NCBI GenBank assembly: GCA_032358255.1
Contig: JAULBX010028824.1
Coordinates: forward strand, 62,001 to 126,000
From: Heterotrichella gracilis
Taxonomy: Eukaryota; Sar; Xanthophyceae; Tribonematales; Xanthonemataceae
Reading direction: 5' to 3'
DNA: 64,000 nt
Position 1 is the stretch's first letter; the number at the start of each line of letters is the position of its first letter. The notes beneath the pieces are model-generated. The model had not been told where the DNA came from. It did not search any database and saw nothing but the letters and a program-made list of their open reading frames with translations. The position numbers and the translations under genes are program-made. Below, in pieces: positions 57,215-64,000 of the stretch.

Positions 57215-59350
57215 TTAAATTTGCAGCGCCTGTGCAATTGGGTCCGCCAGGGACAGCACCTCAAAGGGCTGGCACCCCTCCACCGCCTGCACCGTCCCGG
57301 GGCACGAGTCGGTGATCCAAAAGTACTTGAACGCCAGGCTGCCATCCGCTTGCGGCTGTGTGAAGCGCTTCCACGACTCCTTGGGGAACACCCCGTGGGT
57401 CACGTAGGCGCTCACATGGGCCGCGCCCTGGCTGGACAGCAGCTTCTGGCACTCCAGCAGGGTGCCTCCCGACTGCACCAGGTCGTCCACAATGATGACG
57501 TGGCGGCCACGTGGCTCGCCCTCCTTGAGTCGCACGATGCGCTTGTCGCCATCCCGCACCTTGGTGCAGATGACCTGCGGGATGAGGGTTTTCTTTCTTC
57601 GCTGCTTGTAGTACATTGACCCAAAAAAGTAAAAATTTTTGCGTTTTCAAAGTGGTTTTTGCCTAATGAAGCCTGTGCAAGACCAGACAGCTTGGCGCCG
57701 TGTGTGCAAGGCCGAATGTGTAGCAAACACCATTGGCTTCCGACCCAACAGCCAGCCTGGACCTGCCAGCCTGTTGCACCATGTAATCCAGCAGCACCCT
57801 GCATGCCCTCCAACCCTTTCCAGTATGCATAGGCCCCAGTGATACAGTTAATTTGCCATTACAGTACCCAGCATGAACTTTGATTCATCCATGATGCAGA
57901 AATCCTGGATGCACCTGGATGCATAAATCCTGTCACAGCAGCTAGCCTGTTGTAATGCATCATGCAATCATGCATGCGCACCTCTGGGTAGTCCCCAAAT
58001 TGGTAGTGAAAGCGCTTCCAAGCGCCCTCATCGGGGTAGGCAATGGTGACGTTGCTTGGGTCAGGCAGCAGCGCAATCCGATCTCGCAGCAATGGGATGC
58101 CGCTCTCAAAGAGGGGAAGCACAGTGTCGCCGAAATAAAAGCGCTCCTGCACCACAACATGTTTCGTTGGCGCCAGTTACATGCATTGGTGTGGTGGCAT
58201 AGAGGACACAGATACACACAAAAACGGATTGGCTAGGCCATGGTAGTGCTGCACACTGTATTGTGCAATCGAGAATGCTGCTAGGCGGTCATTGCCACTG
58301 CTTCGAGGAACCAGTCAGGGCAGGCTGCGCGACCTCACCTGGAGCGCGTGGATGTCAAAGATGACCACGCTGGTCGGCCCGCCCCGGCACAGGGGGATGT
58401 TGGACAGCATGCGGGCTAGCGTGTATGCGGTGGCCACCTCCCCCTCTGCTTCCACCTGCAGGGCATGGCGCGGAAACAAGTCGCGGGATGGTCATCCAGG
58501 CGCCACGGCGTTGGCTATGGCAGATCAGTGTCCATATTTTTCAATATATATTCAATGTAATAAATAACAAATATTTTAGAATGTTCTGTTAGCCTGTACC
58601 CGCTCAGCAGTCCCTGTGGGGAAGTACGGCAGCACCAACGTGAAGGATCCGACAAACATCCTGGGCAGCTGATATATGATAGAGATCTGGTCGAAGATGT
58701 TCTCTGGGCTGTCGAAGGATGCCAGGAAGGCCACGTGGCGGTTCCGTATTCTGGTAGCATCCTTGACAAACAAGTTGGGGAAGCTGTCTGCAAAGCGCCT
58801 GCACAGCGTGTAAGTTCGAATGGGTGCACAGGGCTATATTAATATCACTTCAAGCACCACAGGCAAATCCGCATATGCATGCATATGCTGCAGAATGGCA
58901 AGACTGCCCCAAGTAAGCCGGGTTGACCAGAGCGGAAATGGGTGACAAACGGAAGGACATTAGCAACGCAGGCAACACCAATGCAGGGCGCCTGGTATCA
59001 AGGGTAGGCACTTACGACCATCGTATGTGCCCCAGCTGCACCTTCCCATCGCTGGTCGCAGCTATGCGCTTGGCCAGCAGCTCCGTGTCGGGGTAGTAGA
59101 AAAGCAAGCAGTCTTTCTTCAAATAGTCGGGCATGTCATCGGTCTCGATGTTCGGAGGCGTCATGCGAATGTCGCTGGGGTCAATGGACATGGTCGCATT
59201 CCTTTCTAGTGTGCCCATTCGGTTCTCCGGCCAAGACTTACGACCACCAGTGGCGGAGGCTTTGACGTCAGGCCTAGGCTGCAAGTTCCCTCTGAACACA
59301 GCTTGCGCAGGGCGTCCTTGCTGCAGGATGCCTGAGAATGCAGCACGCAT
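57215..59350 (-). CDS. PRS4: Ribose-phosphate pyrophosphokinase, plant PRS3/PRS4-like
   Basis: Makes PRPP from ribose 5-phosphate and ATP for nucleotide, His and Trp synthesis. Five minus-strand exons: 59350-59016, 58798-58600, 58455-58339, 58146-57982 and 57574-57215; 391 aa. Sequence follows plant PRS3/PRS4, which are reported not to need phosphate: [98 protein letters not shown]. The PRPP-binding loop is [10 protein letters not shown] (301-310), and [11 protein letters not shown] and [17 protein letters not shown] end the protein. An about 50-residue basic leader ([19 protein letters not shown]) may be an organelle transit peptide, but a second Met ([11 protein letters not shown]) would give a cytosolic form. 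Lies between the two RING paralogues on the opposite strand. Confidence 0.94.
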
Positions 59351-60495
59351 AAAGCTGTGTTGAGACCCGGACCACCACCACCAGTGCTTCCAATACTTGC
59401 GTTAGGATACACGGCAGCTGGCGTACAGATGAAAAGGGGGGCTGTGAACAGGTTGTGAGGCTATGAGCAACGCAAAAGGCTTCCGGTTTCGATGCGTCGC
59501 ATCATAGGTAAACTGGCATGCATGTTCCCCCAGGGCTAGTATTGTGCGGTAGTATTGATAGCAGGACTTTTCAAGCCCACACCCCCACTTGGCTAGTAAG
59601 TATTACCCGGCCACTGTCGTTTCCCAACGTTGCCAAAGCCCACGCCTTTCTTGCTGCATGCATTGCAATATAAAAGGCTTTTTTTGAAAAGCTCGTGCCA
59701 AAGCCGCCGCCGGACGTTTGCTCAGATCCGGGAAATCGTCCGCCGGTTTTGTCAGATAACCGTGGCTGTATCATCCGGAGCTCATCTGGTGACAAGTTGC
59801 ATGGCCGTCGCGATATGTTTTTCAGGGCGGCCTTTAAAACTGCTGCGCACCGCATTTCTGCTTCCCGATGCTCCATTCAGCACCGCGTGCTATCGCAGCT
59901 GACAGGTGTGAACGGGCAGGTGGGGTCCTGCCGCTGGTGTTGCATTGCTGATGCCTTACGACGCGGAGGTGTATGGGGCAGTCTGAAACACTGGGGACGT
60001 GAATGGTCCTTTGCTAACAGGCAAGTCCCTCAGACGTTATCCTGCCTGTGCTGTGGTATTTTTGGAAGGTTTGATATCCGTCCGTGCCCGCTATCTCTTG
60101 TTAGGGCCTCGTTAGTATCCGCCAGGGTTTGGCCTTGACATTCATCCCGACTCGTTGGCTGGCCCGTCAACTTGGCAGTAAGAGGTGCAAAGGCAGTAAG
60201 CGGTGCTGGAGCGGTTCTGCACAGCCCTCAGATCTTGTCGCTTTTCACTCAAATACTGTATAGCACGTCTTGGGAGACCAGCTCAAGGTTGGCTTACCAC
60301 ACCGCCCATGTGGGCTTACGTATGTGTTTTTAAGCACAGGGTTTCGTAGGGTTCGCAGGATTAAAACGTTGTCTAAACAGCACAGAGGCAAGGCTATTGA
60401 TATTTGATCCCGAACGCTATCGCCAAAACCCTTTATAACGGCGTGTATATATGAGCGCACTGCTGTTTTATGGACGTACCGCAGGAGTCTTTGCC
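59351..60495. other. Divergent intergenic region, no gene supported
   Basis: Between the PRS4-like start and the proposed start of the second MATH-like protein. Minus-strand frame 59876-59571 and plus-strand frames here lack recognisable domains and splice support. Presumably holds both promoters. Confidence 0.45.
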
Positions 60496-63400
60496 ATGTT
60501 GCGTAGGACGACTGTACCTCAGGTACCTACCTATGCAACAACTCGTCGTATTACTCGCGGCAATCTCTCCATTTTTCCAGTGGAACAACACGTTTATGCC
60601 TTGGAGTCCTTGGCTGGCCAGTGTAGCAACTTGCTTGAACTTGACTTGGGGCATAGACATGCGTTGTCCTGGCAGCAACCCAGCATTGAAACCTGTGCTA
60701 TGTCTTCTGCTCACTCAGGCACTCCATACACAAGCGTGTGACGGACACTGTAGCCAAGGCTGTGCCATGTGGCGCCCTTAGCTGCTGAGAAGCCACCATG
60801 GTGCGTATGGGAAGTTGCTGTGCCTGCCAATGACCCAATGGCTCCTGCTCTGTCATACCATATATATGCGCAGTCCAATATGCTTGCCAAGTCACACACT
60901 GAGCACCTGCATCCCTCTGTGCAAAGGTCCTGCAAGACAGAGGCAGGAGGGCTGGGCTGCTGCCCCGCCACAAGCGGTGGCGCAGCAGCCGGGTAGGGCT
61001 CGCAGCCCTGGTTGCTGCCACAGTGGCGGTGCTTGTGTACTTCATCGCAGCGGACTACGCCGAGCAGCAGCTCCCGCACCAGCTCTTCAGGTTCCTGGGC
61101 GAGTATAATAAGCTGTCCATAAGCCATATGGAGCAGTGCCAAGCCCAGCTGTGCTCCGAGCTGGGTGTGGGTTGCTCAGCCAACTCAACCCCGCTCCTGG
61201 ACAAGGCCACCGGCAAGCTGCAGCCCTGGAAGCCGCCCAAAAAGGCCTCGGAGCTGCAGCTGTACTACGAGACCTGCGTGAACAAGAAGCGCTTCTGGCA
61301 GAAGCAGATCCTGCTGGAGCTGCTGCGCAACGTGCGCTGCACCGTGGAGTCCAACTACTGGAGCTGCGACAGGCTGTCCTTCACCGCGCGCGTGCTGTTC
61401 CACGAGGAGGTGGACTTTGAAACAGAGCTCCTATGGGACGATGACCTGTTCTATGACTGGAAGCACAACATGTTCCTGGTCACCCGCCTGGTGGACGAGG
61501 CACTGCTGCGCCACCCTTTCAAGTTCACCACCCTGGCGGAGCAGCTGGTGTACCTGCGCCACTCCATGGAGACCTTCTTTGGGGACATAGCCAACCCCGG
61601 GGAGGAGCCCATCGAGCACCAGCCGCACCAGTTTGCCTGGCAGCGCACCGCCGCGCACCCGCTCAAGGGCCAGTATGTGGTGCGTGGTGGAGCAACCCAT
61701 AGCAGCCAGCCATATGCATCCCATCAAGCGCACTCCTTGCACTCCTCATACAGTGTTCATCAGTGCGCTGTTAGGATTTATGGTTAGGGTTTGGCTGGGG
61801 AATGCACCGCAGGCCAATGCTCAGGTTGGAATGTTGTGCATATGCATGCATATCAGGCATTGGACTCTGGCGCACCTACTCACCCACCTGCAGTTTCAGC
61901 TTAATGATACCTCTCTGTGTGTGCTGCCCCGCAGTGGCGGTTGCCTGTACGCGACCTGAAGAAACGACCTTGGTTCTACAGCAACCGGGTATCGGAGCAC
62001 TACGAGATAGGTGGCTGGCCCTGGTGAGTTGGGAGCACGCGGCTCTGCACACATTATGCCCATGCACGCTGGTTCAGCACAGTATGCATTTGCCACTATG
62101 GCGTTGGCGACACAATACGGTAGCCGTCAATGGTAATGTTAAAAACAATGTTAATGTCGATGTTAACGTGGTGAGCGTAGTGTGCGCTTTGGCCCAAACC
62201 CTCACAAGGGTGTGTGTGTGTGATATGCAACCTGCTGCCTGCAGGCGCCTGGTCCTGCGTGAGCATGACCGGGACAGCTTCCACTGGCTGGTCACGCTGC
62301 GGGCTGTGGGCGACTCGCGGGACGTGCGGTGGCACCGCCAGGTCAGCGTCATGCTGTCCATCATCAACCAGAAGTTTGGCGGGGAGTACGTGGTTGTAGG
62401 TGGGTGGGAGAAGCAACTGCCACCATGCTGGAAGCCCACTTGCTCCAAGCCCTGGTTGCAGTATGTCAGTGTCACCGTTGCATCCATCCATTTTAGCCAA
62501 TGCCCATCTGTGCGGCATGTCATGCCTGTGGGGTCCCATGTATACTCCTGATTATCACAGCGGTTGTTAATAGTGGACATGCTGTGGCTGTGCAGAGCGC
62601 GAGTACCACTTCAACGGGACCTACCTGGAGACAGACATGTACCACCTGATGCTCAGCCAGATGCCTGAGGGATACGTAGTCGGTAAGCTCTCCTGCCGGT
62701 TGTCCCGCGTTTAAGCAGATGTCCCCGATAATTCACCGATAAATCTCTGCGAATTTCAGCTGCCACAGCACAGCATCCCGGCTTGCAACCTTGGGATATT
62801 GATTGATCCTGGCCATTGCAACTCAAAAATGGTTTCTAAGCCGAAAGGATAATGTTTATCGTGTCATAAATAATTCATAGAGAAGAAAGAATAAGTCATT
62901 TCTTATTATTCTATATCACGGTGGGGCTGACAGTGGCGGCGGGGTGTGTTGCAGGCGGCAAGATGCTCCTCTCGGTGCGCATTTCCACCGACACGCGGGG
63001 CCCGCTGTACCACCACCTCTTCCCCCAGGACCTGCCCGCGCACCAGGCGCTGTCACAGGCGGTGACCGTGCTTGAGAAGTTCAAGCAGGTCACCTCCTGG
63101 CTGCAGTGGCTGGTGGCCCCTGTTGCCTACTCGGTGCGCGTCTACCTGCTGGGCTCGGTGCTGTGGCTGCACGACACCGTCAGCTGCCCGGTGGACTGGC
63201 TGCTGGGGACGCTTGAGCGGGTGGGGCTGTATGAGTGGGACGAGGGCCACGCGTCCACCATCACCACCATGAAGATGCTGCTGGAGGTGGTGTACATGCT
63301 GGTGGTGGCGCAGGCGGTGCCGATGGCACTGCACCTGGCGACGCACCCGCGCCAGGTGGCGGCGGCGGTGGCGGCGGCGGTGACGGGCTGGGCAGGGGAG

Positions 63401-64000
63401 GTGGCGCAGCAGTGCAGGGGGGCGGTGTGGGGGAGGCAGGACGTGGCGGCTGCCAGGGAGAGCGAGGCAATCAGGGCCAGCGGGGACGCCAAAGGGGGGA
63501 AGCACAAGAAAGCGCAGCCCCGGGCGAAGCACCGGCGCCCGCAGGCGCACCTGGAGAACCCACACCACTGGAATGCGGCCACAAAGCGCGGCAGCTCGGA
63601 GCGGGGCACGCCTCCTGCCAAGTCATCGGGCGTCGCCGCGCCCACCACTCCCCCCTCCCCCCACAGCGACGGGGAAGGGGAAGGCGACAGCTACGATGAT
63701 GCACAGCTGGAGTCTCCTACAGCAGAAGCAGGCGATGCCTCGCCTCGCAGCCCATCGCCGCCACCACTACCGCCGCCACTACCAGCACCAGCACCCGAGC
63801 CAGTTGCACCGCAATCCAAGCCAGCTGGGCAGCCGGAGAAAGCCGCAGCCACGCCAGTGCCGAGAGTGGCGCCAGTGCAGGAGGTGGCGCCCCCGCCGGC
63901 GCCCGCCATCACCGCACCCAAGCGCCTGCTGCGCGAGGACAGCCAGTCACAGCCCTCCTCACCCAGCATCGCCGACAGTGCAGCCGAGATGTGCAACGAC
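60496..64000 (+). CDS. Membrane-anchored MATH-like protein, paralogue of the RING protein (3' end outside window)
   Basis: Runs off the right edge, at least 719 codons. Exons: 60496-60522 (proposed start exon, MLRRTTVPQ, weak), 60927-61679, 61935-62023, 62245-62399, 62596-62682 and 62955 onward. It matches its neighbour segment by segment: membrane anchor (GLAALVAATVAVLVYFIAA), CSELGVGCSANSTP, YETCVN, LLELLRNV, YDWKHNM, then the MATH-like stretch HYEIGGWPWRLVLREHDRDS, VSVMLSIINQ, REYHFNGTYLETDMYHLML and YVVGGKMLLSVRIS. A hydrophobic segment (MLLEVVYMLVVAQAVPMALH) leads to a basic, then Pro/Ala-rich disordered tail. Three introns sit at the same codon and phase as in the RING copy, and one 89-bp exon has identical length. 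Whether it ends in a RING cannot be seen. Confidence 0.82.

Noticed and set aside
57261-57813. Open frames antisense to or shifted from the PRS4-like exons
   Set aside because: They overlap well-conserved PRS exons in other frames and are shadows of GC-rich coding sequence.
63072-63699. Gly/Arg-rich frames over the tail of the second MATH-like gene
   Set aside because: The third frame continues the paralogue alignment and stays open to the window edge; the others are GC-driven artefacts.

Overview
This is a nuclear segment of a green alga, probably a trebouxiophyte (Chlorella/Coccomyxa-like). The genes are rich in GT-AG introns and encode organelle-targeted proteins. They include an algal [FeFe]-hydrogenase (HYDA), a chloroplast NADP-malate dehydrogenase with the plant-type C-terminal redox cysteines, a second organellar malate dehydrogenase, mitochondrial-type ClpX and eukaryotic housekeeping genes. 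Degenerate CCCTAAA/TTTAGGG tracts (Arabidopsis/Chlorella-type telomere unit) lie inside several introns. TGTAA, the usual green-algal polyadenylation signal, follows several stop codons. The genus assignment is inference.

Layout: NEMP-family nuclear-envelope protein (-, 276-2268); ClpX (+, 2982-8224); uncharacterised 435-aa coiled-coil protein (-, 9703-12330); SAM-domain protein (-, 13175-14663); cytosolic ribosomal protein S18 (+, 15426-16777); HYDA (+, 18221-21337); RAD51D (+, 23060-25051); proteasome lid subunit RPN7 (-, 25838-28096); NAD-type MDH (-, 29380-31266); DEAH helicase DHX15/PRP43 (+, 31833-37697); intronless unknown ORF (+, 39382-40767); NADP-MDH (-, 42651-45380); signal peptidase subunit SPC12 (-, 46490-46786); a membrane MATH-like/RING protein (+, 49554-56252); plant PRS4-like ribose-phosphate pyrophosphokinase (-, 57215-59350); and a paralogue of the MATH-like/RING protein (+, about 60496 to beyond 64000). 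Most gene models close exactly in frame across all exons, which is the main support for the splice sites given.

The genes form no single pathway. Two groupings stand out. HYDA, NADP-MDH and the second MDH all dispose of or shuttle reductant. ClpX, RPN7, SPC12 and the RING proteins belong to protein quality control and turnover.

The most novel item is the pair of large membrane proteins at the right end. Each has an N-terminal membrane anchor, a conserved cysteine/tryptophan-rich domain, a segment resembling a MATH (TRAF-C) beta-sandwich, further membrane segments and a long disordered tail; in the complete copy the tail ends in a C3HC4 RING finger. I know of no described family with this order. 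The second notable pattern is recurrent tandem duplication of exon-intron junctions, in three cases with a telomere-like tract exactly between the two copies, inside the DHX15 gene.
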